NCBI RefSeq assembly: GCF_016097555.1
Contig: NC_054706.1
Span: 56,559,407 to 56,623,406, forward strand
DNA: 64,000 nt
Source of the DNA: Gigantopelta aegis
Lineage: Eukaryota; Mollusca; Gastropoda; Neomphalida; Peltospiridae
Direction of reading: 5' to 3'
Shown here: positions 11,339-24,374 of the stretch, piece after piece
How positions within the stretch are numbered: position 1 is the first letter of the stretch
Layout of the letters: every line of letters begins with the position of its first letter
The notes under the pieces: generated by a model
What the model was told of the DNA's origin: nothing
The model's database searches: none
What the model saw: the letters and a program-made list of their open reading frames with translations, nothing else
Made by a program: the position numbers and the translations under genes

Positions 11339-11522
11339 GTGGCGGATCCAGAAAATCCATTTAGGGGTGACATGAGGTGGAATGCCAAGGGAACTTTGGG
11401 AGAGGTTTGGAGGGGGATTGTAAAAAAAATGAAAATTAATATATAATAAAATTATAACTACTGCAAAATTTAGGGATGGGGGGGCTGCCCCCCCCCCCCC
11501 CCCCCCCCCCGAGATCCGCCAC
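11339..11522. mobile_element. Short inverted-repeat element with long C run
   Basis: It opens with GTGGCGGATCCAGAAAATCC and closes with GAGATCCGCCAC. It contains a run of more than 20 C. A related copy with a G run lies at 26704-26870. Confidence 0.75.
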
Positions 11523-11524
11523 TG

Positions 11525-12295
11525 TACACCTCAATGTTTTTAGTAGATGTAGCCATCTACTTTTCTCAGCTTCCTACTTTGAAAGATAATGAACTTCCTG
11601 TATGCCAAGTACAACTTTCAATCTTCCAGATTTGTTTTGTATCAACCGATAGGTGCAAATGATCGGAGCAAGTCTTTGTTTTGCATATAACCTGGGTTTT
11701 TTGTTCACACATTAAAATTTAGGGCATGAGTTGTATAGTTGTAACAGGTTATGCAAAATGAAATGTCTAGGAAAATTTTCATTTTTGTAGAAGTCGATGG
11801 ACCCTAGTTCAGAATTGCTGCTAAATACTTTACTTTGCTAATAGAGGATTTTCAGTCCCCTTCCGGTCCAACCAGAGGGGACATATAGTCAAAAAAAACC
11901 CAGAAAAAACATTGCCACAATGCCTCAAATTATTGAACTGAAATTTTATGTTTAGCTTTATCATTTAGAGTTACAGATCAAGTTCGACTTTTATGGGGAT
12001 TGGTCCATTTTTGACATAGTTATTATATACATGTATTATGTACATGTATGGCCTTTCAACGTAGGAGATTTGTTGGGCCCAGTAGTGAACATGTATTGCT
12101 TTAGCAGTACTCTCAGAATTGTGCATATAAAAATGTTACCCTTTGTCAAATAATCACCTCAGTTTGACGAGTTCATTTCCAAGATGTGACATATAGATTT
12201 TTGTAATTTTGAGAAAAGCATGATTGTGTTGCAACCTGACATACATTTGTAGCACACGAGACACAGTTTTAAGATTCTGTGAAATGGGTATAGAT
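11525..12295. other. No gene seen
   Basis: AT-rich, with two TACATGTA octamers near 12030-12050. A small inverted piece (CCCCTTCCGGTCCAACCAGA) near 11858 resembles sequence at 35347 and 36488. Confidence 0.5.
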
Positions 12296-12535
12296 CGTCA
12301 GGGTTTTTGCCAGAGGGTAAAATGGGTATGGTGCCATACCCAAATTTTTTGAAGATTTAATTTTTTTTAATTAACCTTTTGACAAAATTAATGACTCTTT
12401 ATCATTACTGTATGATTTTCTTAACCCTGAACTTAACCCATTTTCTTTCTGGGGAGGCCCCCCATGCATACACCATGTTGACTGTGGTTGCATTCAGTTG
12501 CATAGTGCCATTCCCAAAAATTTCTTTCTGGCAGA
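12296..12535. repeat. Dispersed inverted-end repeat, GTATGGTGCCATACCC family
   Basis: The left end GTTTTTGCCAGAGGGTAAAA and the right end TTTCTTTCTGGCAG are inverted relatives. AACTTAACCCATTTTCTTTC lies inside. Other copies are at 59316-59552 and, interrupted, at 35257-35607. Confidence 0.65.
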
Positions 12536-12539
12536 AACA

Positions 12540-13410
12540 CTGATCGTGCTTTGACCGAAACTCTATGTTGTACCAACAGTTTTCCTTCACTGAGCATAAC
12601 TCCAAAATTTGGAATTTGGCATATATCGCATTTTGGAAAAGAACTCTTCATATATTTAGAAGTACTCAGGAAAGCATCAGAAATTCCCAGACAACCACAG
12701 ATGATGAATTCAGTCATATCAGTATAGGATTGTGGAGAAAATCTGAAGTTCATAGCCAGCTACTTGTAAGTAAGGCTAAAAAAATTTAAAATGTGTGTGG
12801 TTCCAGTTACCCGACCAACGGTAATTTGTTTTGCCATTTTCACTAACCATAGACTTTCTTTCCAAAACTTGATCTTCAAAACAGTGAGAGGATGCAGCAT
12901 TTGTTTGAAATGTTACTTTTCTGCTCTTTGCCAATTAAGACCAGATTGACAGATTTTAGGAATAGGAATTTATAAAAAAAAAGGTTATAGCCTACCTACA
13001 TATAAATATAGCCTCTAAAACAATTTCACATATAACCAGAACTACACACATTTTTTTTATTTGGCCCGAAATGTATTAAGTCATAAGATTGTTGGTGAAA
13101 TCTGATTATTTTCCCTGTCTAATGTAATGTAATGTTTTCAGTCATATCAACGTGATTGTCAGATGTTGCTCAGTGTGAGGGGATTTATGAAAGAATTTTA
13201 ATATGCACTCAAATTTATATAGGTATATTTTCATATCTATAATATAGGTAACAGTTCACTGGTCTTCCCAATTGATGCTTTGTGTCTAAAATACAAAGAC
13301 TAATATTGTTAATTGTTTATTGCTAATAAATGTGATTTCGTGTGTGTTTCTGTGAGCGTATTTATCAATACAGTGCATACACATACATGTAGTACCTTTT
13401 CAGAATACAC
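12540..13410. other. No gene seen
   Basis: AT-rich sequence with short open frames only. I see no conserved protein, RNA or repeat that I can name. Confidence 0.5.
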
Positions 13411-13415
13411 AGTTC

Positions 13416-13570
13416 CAGTGGCGTAGCATGAGTTGCCAGCACCCAGGGCAAGGCAAGTATTGCGCCCCTTAACCAGTGGACCGTTAGCACTCCCGGAGTC
13501 CCTTCCAACAGTCCAGAATTTTGCACCCAGGGCAACTGCCCCGGTGTCCCCGCCCACGCTACGCAACTAC
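13416..13570. mobile_element. Palindromic GTGGCGTAGC element
   Basis: GTGGCGTAGCATGAGTTGCC at the left pairs with CCCGCCCACGCTACGCAAC at the right. The GC-rich interior repeats CACCCAGGGCAA twice. It belongs to the same loose class as the other CGTAGC-ended elements here. Confidence 0.65.
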
Positions 13571-13689
13571 ACAGATCCATGCGTGGGCATTCAGTGTGCT
13601 GAAAAAACATGGCCTAAAATTACACTTTGACAGTGTCGAATTTTGTGAAGTAATTAATGCGGATATGGAAAAGCGTGATAAATCGGTGG

Positions 13690-13893
13690 CAGAATTGCAT
13701 TAATGGATAGCAGATCCAAATAACGTTAAAATGGGAATAATATTAATTATATGTTAGGTGACCAGTACTATCTGACCCCCACCTCCAGTGGAGGAATTGC
13801 ATTAATGGATAGCAGACACAAGTTACATTAAAAAGGGACTAATATTCATTATGTGTTAGGTGATCAGTACTCTCTGACCGCCACCTCCAGTGG
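13690..13893. repeat. Tandem duplication, about 102 bp x 2
   Basis: GAATTGCATTAATGGATAGC occurs at 13692 and again at 13794. Both copies end in CACCTCCAGTGG. Differences are scattered substitutions. Confidence 0.85.
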
Positions 13894-13894
13894 C

Positions 13895-15050
13895 CAAAAG
13901 TTCTTTAACAAAAACTAAAATGAAACAATCTAATATTGAGGATCTCCCTGAGGTTTTATTATACATGTATGTACATTGATGTAGATAAGACTGGTGATGA
14001 TCAGGGGACATTTTGTTCAGTATTGCATCACGATTGCTACACAAGTTTCAAAAATTGCATTTTAAAACTTTTAACAGTATTACTACGGTAATCACTTTTC
14101 AGTTCACTAGGAAAACAAAATATTACCTGATGATAATCAATACGCATACATGTACCTGTATGTCAAGTGTTATAATCATTGTCAGTTATATTATATATTG
14201 CTTTAAACAATATTTATTTCTGTTTATATTAACAGATGGGATTGGCCAACAGACATAGCCTATATAAAGACCTTTCCCTACATTATACATTTGAAATACT
14301 AGCTGGTCTACATGGACATTTTAGAAAGTACAAGATGTGCAGTTAGTGTTGAAAAATGTAAAACTACTGTATATTTAACCTGTGAAAATATAAATATTTG
14401 TATATAAATTAGAACAGAGAAACGAAGCATAAAGGAGAATATGAATGGTTTTATCAGTCAAAATGTTTGCTTTCAGTATTTATATGATGTTATATGACAG
14501 TAATGCAAGGGTATGATGTAGTCACTGTATTTGATATGTATGGTGACATATGTTGTGATTTTCCAAGTTGAAATTTAAAACATTTCATCTTTGTAGTGTA
14601 TATAGGTAAGATATACTAGTTCAGTGCATTTGAAATACATCACCAATGAAATGGTAAAAACACCAATACATCAGCACTCTGGAAAGGATATTGGGGTTGT
14701 CCCCTCGTTGTAAGATAAGAAGTAAAAATCTTAATCATTCTTTCGGTTTCTTTAGGCTTATCTCTGTCTTCCTATATTACTTAGTTTATGTTTTAGTTTT
14801 TCATGCAAAGAGGAACAAATTCCGAAACTTCTGAAGGCTCTTAAAAAGTAGTAGATTACTATCAAAGACAAATAACAGAGTAGTGCTATAGGTTGAGTAT
14901 TCATAAAAAGAGAAAACAATTCAAGTTTTCTTCAGATTTGTGAAACATACTCTCTCTTATAACAGGTGTATCATATAGGGAATACCTGAAAATATAAAGA
15001 TTTATTTAGTCCTCATATCTTGCCAATGAATACAGTGATTGCGGGATAAT
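13895..15050. other. No gene seen
   Basis: AT-rich sequence with TACATGTA octamers near 13961 and 14148. No feature is recognised. Confidence 0.5.
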
Positions 15051-15317
<267 letters not shown>

Positions 15318-15696
15318 TTTATCATATAATCTCAAGCTTAATACAACGTGTTTTTGTAAACTGTACATGCAACTTTAATTCCAGTCCGCCATTACTAGAT
15401 ATTCAAATGACGTAAGAATATGTGGCGTGGTGTATTTTTGAATGGAAATGACGTCAAACTCGAATGACGTCATTTTGGATGTCCTTACATCAAAACAAAC
15501 TAGGGCTTAATGTTTTTCTGTTTTCTGAATGCTGGACAGCTTTCAGTGTCAAATTGCCATTGAAATGTTTTTATTCGATGACTATGAATGCATACGTCAA
15601 TTATGGAGTGTCACACAAGTACGTTTGCTTAAATGTCAATAAACCTAGTGCTGTGACCTCGATTAATTTACATCTAATTTGCAAAGTTATCAAATT

Positions 15697-15735
15697 CTTA
15701 AAGTATGTGATCTTAAAAATATCACATACTTTGAT
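15697..15735. repeat. Short hairpin
   Basis: AAAGTATGTGATCTT and its complement ATATCACATACTTT face each other around a few bases. Confidence 0.7.
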
Positions 15736-15756
15736 TGCACTGAAAATGTAAGATAT

Positions 15757-15815
15757 TATATGATATAGATATAGATATAGATATAGATATAGAGATATAT
15801 AGATATAGATATAGA
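15757..15815. repeat. (ATAGAT)n-like microsatellite
   Basis: GATATAGATATAGATATAG is repeated with minor variation. Confidence 0.9.
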
Positions 15816-16153
15816 CCTGTCTTACAATCCAGTACTAACTCTGTCCTGTGCAGACAACTGGTGGTATCAGATACTGTTTTCTTGATGGAACATTAAGTGG
15901 ATATTGGTGTGGATGTGTTTGGATGCTCCCCCCCCCCCTCCCAAAAATCCTGTCTACGTGTAGGTCAGTGCTCTAGTAGTTGTATAAAATTGTTATATTT
16001 TAAAGTATTAATTTAAAAATACTCAGAAAACATGTCTACCTCATGATGCAAAGAATAACGAACAAACAAACCACAAAGAATAACGAATAAACAAACCACA
16101 CAAAAAGTGAACCACTGCTACACTAATATTTGATAGCAAAAATGGTAAAACCG

Positions 16154-16668
16154 AATTTATACTTTGGTTGCAGCAATGGTAGCGATGAGAAGTGTCACCA
16201 CCAGCATTACTGAGCAGCAGAACTCCATAATTCTGTTGTTATTTCTTGATTGCTATACTCTTTGCAGCCTATATGTCCCACAGACATGGCCATTCTCTCA
16301 CTGCAGTACTAGGGTGTGTCATTCATTCAATCATTCATTCATTCATTCTCTCACTGCATCAGTAAGCCTCTCCCGCACAACATCACTTATTTTGCGCCTT
16401 GCCATATTGGCCTTCGTCTTTGTTTACAAAGATTAAGACATCATTGCAGAGAGATCTGACGTTTAGAAATTTAATTAGCTGGTAACACTGGCACACTATA
16501 TGATTCCAGAGTGGAAATGTAGAAAGTTAAAGTTATTGTAAATTCCAACTTTTGGGCCGTGTTAGTGGTGGTGACAAGCAATAACACCCAGATTTGATGC
16601 ACATCATTGTTCAGTGATAAAGATTTTAACGCAAAGCTTGCACTTTGACGCAACCGAAGTATAAACTT
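16154..16668. mobile_element. Putative non-autonomous DNA element
   Basis: AATTTATACTTTGGTTGC at the left is the inverted match of GCAACCGAAGTATAAACTT at the right, about 500 bases apart. No transposase is seen between them. Confidence 0.55.
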
Positions 16669-16980
16669 AGCTTAATTAATACTTAATAGTAGTAATTATT
16701 TATTGTGATTATTAGTATGACTTTAGATTGCGCCAAGAATATTGTGCCCTAAATAAATATACATGTACACAAAATAAACATATCAAAATTAAATACACTC
16801 TGTCTGACTTCAAAACATTTTACTTCAAAACCACTTAATTAGACTAAAATAGCTTAAAAGGCATTTCTGAATATCTATCTCGTCAGCAAGTGTTAATAAC
16901 ATTATTGTGCTAAAAAAAAAGAGACCTCAATGTGAAAAAATATGTTGTGTCCAGATCAGTGAAATCTAATGTTAGCTTTC

Positions 16981-17065
16981 GAAATCGTAAAACCATCTTA
17001 GGCTATGAAATTCACTACAGTACACTCCATAGTGACAACATAGCTTACGGTGGTTTTACGATTTC
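16981..17065. repeat. Imperfect palindrome, 26-bp arms
   Basis: GAAATCGTAAAACCATCTTA with GGCTAT faces ATAGCTTACGGTGGTTTTAC with GATTTC, separated by about 33 bases. Confidence 0.8.
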
Positions 17066-17069
17066 ATAG

Positions 17070-18008
17070 TGCAAGATAGCTTCAAAAATACATGTATGGC
17101 CCAGATTAGTACATATCTGTAGTACTGGTACATGCATGTAAAATTAAAGTTTCTGTACATTCACAACTGACAGTTATTCTGTAAATTATTTAGGATGTTT
17201 AGTACTAAATGGATAAAAATGCTTCATTCTGCTTGATTTTCAGATTTCTCAAGTTATAATGTTTTAAATACCAGGTAATTGTTATATGTTGTAAATGATT
17301 GAGTCCACTGAAAATTCTAAATAACATTTGAATTAAAATGTATCTTTTAACAACAACATGTCTTAGAATAAATAAATGTTGTTAGTGTTTAGAATAAATG
17401 TAATAAATAAGAAAATACAGGTTTTGATTGGCTGTTTAGAGAAATTAACATATTATATTGATGATAATGGAGAATTAAAATAACATTGGAGGCAAGTTTT
17501 ATTTGCTTACTTTGCTAAATGTATCTATTTGTGACTTGAAACTGTGTATTAATACTGTCATTATTTGTCTTTTTTAATAATTGTATAATATTTATTTTGT
17601 TGGCATTGAGGTGGAAAACACAGATTTTCATTTTTGTTATGGTGTTATTTAAAATGAATTTCTTCATTTGCTTAAAGCTTTGCCTCTTTGTTAAAAATAT
17701 GTCTTTTTTATTTACTAGAAAATATTAATATTCTTACAAGACACCCACTTATTGACTTTCCTGTTATTATAACGTCTAACGATATATGATCTCATTGTGT
17801 TGATTATTTGTATGCATGAATGAAATATTTGATTTTTATAATTTGTGAAATAATAGCATTTAAGCCAGTTGTGTACATTTGTACTCCTGTTGATTAAAGA
17901 GTATTTATCTATAAGAGTATTTTAGTAATGTTTTATCCCTTTGCTAAAGCTTTTTGATTCAGAAGGATTTATTTGGTTATCTTGTCACTTGCATTACAAA
18001 TCTAATAA
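17070..18008. other. No gene seen
   Basis: Very AT-rich intergenic sequence. No repeat or coding signal is recognised. Confidence 0.5.
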
Positions 18009-18009
18009 C

Positions 18010-18330
18010 AGGGCTAGCTCTGTATGGGTGAGCAAATTTGTTTGCCAAATTATCATACACAAAAAAGAGAAAAATCCAGTTTTATTGTGGGGAGGGATGG
18101 CGGATTTGCAAAAATAAATGCTCGCAAACTGACTCATTTTAATTAAATTGCGATAATTTTATCCCACGAAAGTAAATTATTTTACAGTACTTGCCAACAA
18201 AATATCAGTCATTATGATTGATTATTCATTACATGAATTCTTTTCCCAAATTAAATTAAGATTCACTAATTGTTAATAAAATTTGCAAATTGCAAATTAC
18301 GGTAGGAAAGTATCAGAGCTATCCCAGTAA
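18010..18330. mobile_element. Putative CAGGGCTAGCTCTG-ended MITE
   Basis: CAGGGCTAGCTCTGT at the left and TCAGAGCTATCCCAG at the right are inverted relatives. The interior is AT-rich with repeated TTTGCAAATT text. A relative lies at 29119-29312. Confidence 0.6.
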
Positions 18331-18334
18331 TACT

Positions 18335-19330
18335 TTGTGATGACAAATGATGTCATACCCACGTTTGTTTTAACAACCTTTTCTTCCAAATTCAGTAGAA
18401 CAAAATAATAAATGGTGCTGAAAATTAAACAAATGCTGAAAATATTTTATAGATTTCGGGAAACTTTATATTTTCCCTGAAAATATTTGAACAGCATGTT
18501 GTTTAAAGCTTAAAAGTCATCTTGTTTTGTTTTTGACTCATATTATATACATTTTATTGCCATTTTTACTTGTAATATAGTACTCCAGAAATCAGTCAGT
18601 GTAAATTATGATATATATGTTGTTTCATTTGCAGAAATGATCATTAATATGTTCAAAACAGATTGTGCAATATTGTTGTGCGTTTATTTAATAGGATGTA
18701 ATTATATTTGTGATCATTTTGTTGAGTTTGTGAATAGTTACAAAGTTTTAATTAGGTCTTAATAAGGACACTTGGAATTGTTATGTGGTATAAAGTCTTA
18801 ACAATTTTCCGTATTGGTGTTGCTACTCCTAGTGATGATGGTGTCAACAGTTACATTTATGTTCAGCTCCATTTCCCCCCGGATCAATAAAACAATCATA
18901 TTTAAACATAATTGTGGGTGCCCATCCTAATGGATATTTTACAAAATATTAAATTAATTATTTACATTTCAAATGTTTTTTTAATTTAAAAAAGAAGTTA
19001 AGATTAATACATTAAATGACTTTTACACCACAAATTATAAAATCTGATTTGGTAAAAAAAACCCTACTATGGCAGCTAGACCAGACATTTAATTTCCTAA
19101 AGGTCTTCTTCCATTTCCATAGACCTGTCTAAATTTTACTCTCAGAATTTTACACAACCTGTTTAGATTGATAGAAAAGCTAATTTAAAATGGGCCAGAA
19201 TGCATCAGATTCTACTATTGCATAAAGAAGAAGTGTGTATGATTTTTGAAGTTTTCTTATATTTTCTTTATGTATTTTCCATGCTGTGTGCTTATCAATT
19301 GTCTGTATCAGATAATCAGAGATACATTAA
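18335..19330. other. No gene seen
   Basis: AT-rich sequence with no supported feature. Confidence 0.5.
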
Positions 19331-19331
19331 T

Positions 19332-19740
19332 GCACATTGCTCTATTTATTAATGAAGTCACATTGTTTCTTTCTTCATATTTTTAAGCTACAGTCTCATA
19401 ATTTACTAGCAACATTTCTTGTAATACATTGTACCTCTAAACACAAGAAGCATTCATTGAAATGGCAGACATTAATATCAGGGGAGCACATTGCTCTATT
19501 TATTAATGAAGTCACATTGTTTCTTTCTTCATATTTTTAAGCTACAGTCTCATAATTTACTAGCAACATCTCTTGTAATACATTGTACCTCTAAACAGGA
19601 GAAGCATTCATTGAAATGGCAGACATTAAAATCAGGGGAGCACATGGCTCTATTTATTAATGAAGTCATATTGTTTCATTTTGCATATTTTAAGCTGCAG
19701 TCTCATAATTTACTAGCAACATTTCTTGTAATACATTGTA
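19332..19740. repeat. 154-bp tandem repeat, about 2.7 copies
   Basis: GCACATTGCTCTATTTATTA begins units at 19332 and 19486, and GCACATGGCTC begins the third at 19640. Each contains AGCTACAGTCTCATAATTTA and ends in CATTGTAC. The third copy is shorter. A CATGGCTCTATTTATTA fragment follows at 19741. Open frames across it are fragments of the repeat. Confidence 0.92.
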
Positions 19741-20309
19741 CATGGCTCTATTTATTAGATTATTATTGTCAAAAATATCAATGTTTCACCTATTGTTTAT
19801 TATATTATGTAATGGTAACCATGGCAATAACTCATCACAACAGATATTTAGAACTATATATTGTTAGCATGGACTAATTAAATTCAGATCATGGGGTATT
19901 CAATTGTCACATAACTTACAGTAAGTGTGTATGGCATGCTTCTTACTGGTCTCAGTCTGATATGTACATGTATGTGTAAATATATAATTCTTCAATTTCT
20001 TTTGTGGAAATAACAGGGTTTCTAGTGCAAAATAGACAACGTAAATAGTTATTGTGTCCATAAATGTATATATACATGTATATTAATTAGAACATGGACC
20101 ATTGCTCAAAATTGATCTCCTAGTATGACTTTTAAAAACAGTTTTAGTAAAAATTAGCATTTTTATTCTTATGATAAAATTGTACTACTGTACTTAAGTT
20201 ATGAAAGTTAAGTGTATTGTTGTATTTACACAAGTGATTTAAGAATGATTTCATGAAATGATGAGCGGTTCCAAATTGCATTCAATATGAATATTGATAA
20301 TCCCATGCA

Positions 20310-20540
20310 AGAAGGAAGGAGAAATGTTTTAATTAACGACGCACTCCACACATTTTATTTATGGTTATATGGCGATGGACATATGGTTAAGCACCACACA
20401 GAAACCCACTGCCATCACTTCATGGGCTACTCTTTTCAATTAGCAGCAAGGGATTTTTTATATGCATCATCCCACAGACAGGATAGCACATACCACAGCC
20501 CACAGCCTTTGATATACCAGTCGTGGTGTACTGGCTGAAA
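20310..20540 (-). mobile_element. SINE, CAACACATT-type tail, head missing
   Basis: ATTAACGACGCACTCCACAC and GATTAGCAGCAAGGGA-like text are followed by a body that stops at TGGTGTACTGGCTGAAAC. Confidence 0.8.
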
Positions 20541-20544
20541 CTAT

Positions 20545-21190
20545 TATACTATTATAAAGCAAATATAAAGCAAAATATCTGAAAAGTGGGGAGGGGGCAC
20601 ATGCTTGACAGCCTAGATACTGCTGCATAAAATTCTGCACACATGCCTGCAATGTATAGCCTAGCTTTCGAATCGCCATGTAAAGGATTATCCCGATTTT
20701 GTATCCATTTTAACTTTTCAGCGAATAAATAGTATTAAAGTTACAATTTATTTACAGTTTCCTGCTTAGAATATAAATAGCTTTATGACCAATTCATTTC
20801 TACAATCAAAATATTTTGTAGTGTCTCAAAATCGATTTTTGTCAAAAATAATTTATGTACAGATTTATTATTTCTTTCAACGGCCAAATGAAATTTGAAA
20901 TAATTCAACTGAAAGTAATTCCAAATGCATTTATCCCTATAATGCTTTGTATTTAAAACATGTTACGGTAATTAAAGGTAGTGTTTTTTTAAAAAGAAGA
21001 AAAAGCAGGATGTGTGTTTATAGTGTTGGAGGGAACAGAAATCTTTCTATGGCTGAAAACTCAGGGTAGTCCCTCTAACAAATTAGCTAATTAGTAAACA
21101 GCAGATTATATCTGACTGACAAGAAATGTTTTCTATTTTTTCGACAGTGTACATGACGGTGTTCAAAAATGTTAACTTGTGAGACCTCAT
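20545..21190. other. No gene seen
   Basis: AT-rich DNA with no supported feature. Confidence 0.5.
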
Positions 21191-21196
21191 CATTAG

Positions 21197-22915
21197 GATT
21201 GTAGACTAGCTCCCACCCCCCACCAAATTAGAAAAGGTGCCTATGACCCTCATTATAGACTAGCTCCCACCCCCACCCACCAAATTAGAAAAGGTGCCTA
21301 TGACCCTCATTATAGACTAGCTTCCACCCCCACCCACCAAATTAGAAAAGGTACCTATGACCCTCATTATAGACTAGCTCCCACCCCCCACCCACCAAAT
21401 TAAAAAAGGTACCTATGACCCTCATTATAGACTAGCTTCCACCAAATTAGAAAAGGTGCCTATGACCCTCATTATAGACTAGCTTCCACCCCCACCCACC
21501 AAATTAGAAAAGGTACCTATGACCCTCATTATAGACTAGCTCCCACCCCCCACCCACCAAATTAAAAAAGGTACCTATGACCCTCATTATAGACTAGCTC
21601 CCACCAAATTAGAAAAGGTGCCTATGACCCTCATTATAGACTAGCTTCCACCCCCCACCAAATTAGAAAAGGTGCCTATGACCCTCATTATAGACTAGCT
21701 TCCACCCCCACCCACCAAATTAGAAAAGGTACCTATGACCCTCATTATAGACTAGCTCCCACCCCCCACCCACCAAATTAAAAAAGGTACCTATGGCCCT
21801 CATTATAGACTAGCTTCCAGCAAATTAGAAAAGGTGCCTATGACCCTCTTTATAGACTAGCTTCCACCCCCACCCACCAAATTAGAAAAGGTACCTATGA
21901 CCCTCATTATAGACTAGCTCCCACCCCCCACCCACCAAATTAAAAAAGGTACCTATGACCCTCATTATAGACTAGCTCCCACCAAATTAGAAAAGGTGCC
22001 TATGACCCTCATTATAGACTAGCTTCCACCCCCCACCAAATTAGAAAAGGTGCCTATGACCCTCATTATAGACTAGCTTCCACCAAATTAGAAAAGGTAC
22101 CTATGACCCTCATTATAGACTAGCTCCCACCCCCCACCCACCAAATTAAAAAAGGTACCTATGACCCTCATTATAGACTAGCTTCCACCAAATTAGAAAA
22201 GGTGCCTATGACCCTCATTATAGACTAGCTTCCACCCCCACCCACCAAATTAGAAAAGGTACCTATGACCCTCATTATAGACTAGCTCCCACCCCCACCC
22301 ACCAAATTAAAAAAGGTACCTATGACCCTCATTATAGACTAGCTCCCACCAAATTAGAAAAGGTGCCTATGACCCTCATTATAGACTAGCTTCCACCCCC
22401 ACCCACCAAATTAGAAAAGGTACCTATGACCCTCATTATAGACTAGCTCCCACCCCCCACCCACCAAATTAGAAAAGGTACCTATGACCCTCATTATAGA
22501 CTAGCTCCCACCAAATTAGAAAAGGTGCCTATGACCCTCATTATAGACTAGCTCCCACCCCACCCACCAAATTAGAAAAGGTACCTATGACCCTCATTAT
22601 AGACTAGCTCCCACCCCCACCCACCAAATTAGAAAAGGTACCTATGACCCTCATTATAGACTAGCTCCCACCCCCCACCCACCAAATTAAAAAAGGTACC
22701 TATGACCCTCATTATAGACTAGCTCCCACCAAATTAGAAAAGGTGCCTATGACCCTCATTATAGACTAGCTCCCACCCCCCACCCACCAAATTAGAAAAG
22801 GTACCTATGACCCTCATTATAGACTAGCTCCCACCCCCCACCCACCAAATTAGAAAAGGTACCTATGACCCTCATTATAGATTAGTTCTCACCCAAACCC
22901 CCACCGAATTAGAAA
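21197..22915. repeat. 1.7-kb minisatellite of about 47- and 57/58-bp units
   Basis: About 31 units begin GACTAGCTCCCACC and end AAAAGGTACCTATGACCCTC with ATTATA. Length varies by presence of a CACCCCCCACCC block. Long and short units recur in a semi-regular order, which suggests a higher-order repeat. No open frame is plausible. Confidence 0.95.
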
Positions 22916-22929
22916 GTTACCCGTGACTC

Positions 22930-23580
22930 TCTTAATTGTTTGTGAATTTGTTTTAAACTAATTTATTATTTGGGTTTAACTTTTTTCCTCGTTTCATCAT
23001 TCCAATAGATATATTTTAAACTGAACAGATTTAATTTTCTGTGATATCAGTTTTCTTTCTTTCATTATGTATTTATTGTGTCAGAATTGATTTTTTTCTC
23101 TCTATTTTTGGTCACAATTTTTTGTATCAAACTTTTTGTTGCATTTCTGTAGTCTATACAGGTATGGTTTTGTTTTTTTGCCAGTATAAAAAACATATCA
23201 GATTTTGCATAGTTACAGACAGCCGGGTGCAATAATTATTCATAATGCAGCACCTTTTCTATTTATGCTTTTGTATGCTTCATGTATTTTACATGTGAAA
23301 CTATTTCACAATAGTTCATTTCTAAAATAGCTTATTATTCAATAAATGGACTTATATTTAATAAAAATAATATTTTAATATTATGTATACAAAAATCTTC
23401 TTTAAAAGGTACATGTAAATATCTTTCCCTTCATTTGCTACAGCTCTACAATTTGCTTATAATTATTAATCCTTTGTATTTGCATATTAATTTTCCTTTT
23501 TGGGGTGGTTTTTTTTAAGATTCCGGTATACCAGTATATTGTATAGACATTTTGAAAGGATAATCAGAATCAATTAGTAA
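22930..23580. other. No gene seen
   Basis: T-rich intergenic DNA. The short open frame at 23041-23235 is T-rich and shows no recognisable family. Confidence 0.45.
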
Positions 23581-23582
23581 AT

Positions 23583-23690
23583 CAGGCCCGTAGCCAATGG
23601 TTTGGTTGACCCCCCACTGGGTTTTTTTTCAGTATGCCCCTAAACAACCCCCCACCCCACCCCCTCAAAATTCTGGCTACAGGCCTGTAA
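23583..23690. mobile_element. Small inverted-end element with C runs
   Basis: CAGGCCCGTAGCCAATGG at the left and TCTGGCTACAGGCCTG at the right are inverted relatives. Confidence 0.6.
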
Positions 23691-23993
23691 ATATATGTGA
23701 TTGTATTCATGACTAAAATGAATTAATAGTGTCTGAATTATTTGTTTGATGATGTTTGTTACATGCAAGGTTTGACTTTCAGTAAATTTAATCTATAAGT
23801 TATACATTAATTAGATTCTTTGTTAAATCTATCGTTAAATGAATGTTTATATTTTATGAATACAGTGGTCTTTTTTGTTGTTGTTGCATTCGATTTCACT
23901 GTTGCTTTACAATTAAACAAAAAGTCAAAATCTGTGTCTTATTTTGTTTATGATAAGCAAGCAGTACAGTGTAAAAATCCCTGTTCTGTTGAC

Positions 23994-24268
23994 TAGTTTG
24001 TTTTGTTTAATGACACCACTAGAGCACATTCATTTATTAATAATCGGCTAATTTTGACATATACATGTAGTCTTAGAAAGGAAGCCCACTACATTTTTCG
24101 GTTAGTAGCAAAAGATCTTTTATGTGCACCATCCCACAGACAGGATAATACATACCACAGCCTTTGATATACCAGTCGTGGTGCACTGGTTGGAATGAGA
24201 AATAACCCAATGGGCTCACCAACAGGGATCAATCCCAGACCAACCACGCGCTCTGTGGACTAGCGTGC
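23994..24268 (-). mobile_element. SINE, GAGCACATT tail and GATCGATCCC head
   Basis: TTTGTTTTGTTTAATGACAC and CACCATCCCACAGACAGGAT are followed by a head with GGGATCAATCCCAGACC. It is nearly full length on the - strand. Confidence 0.82.
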
Positions 24269-24374
24269 ATATGGCAATCATATTTGATACCCCAAACCAC
24301 CCCAAACTGGCTCCAACTTAAAGTTGTAAAAGTATAATGAAGTCTTTGTGTGGGAAATTATTATTATTTTTTTT

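Noticed and set aside
12405-12753. Overlapping frames with a Cys-rich protein near 12.5 kb
   Set aside because: They fall on a dispersed repeat also found at 35.3 and 59.4 kb and show no family.
19337-19877. Repeated open frame starting MLYLLMKSHCFFLHIF
   Set aside because: It is the 154-bp tandem duplication read in frame; no family resemblance and no splice or promoter support.
21197-22915. CRISPR-like array
   Set aside because: The units are tandem with no unique spacers, and this is eukaryotic DNA.
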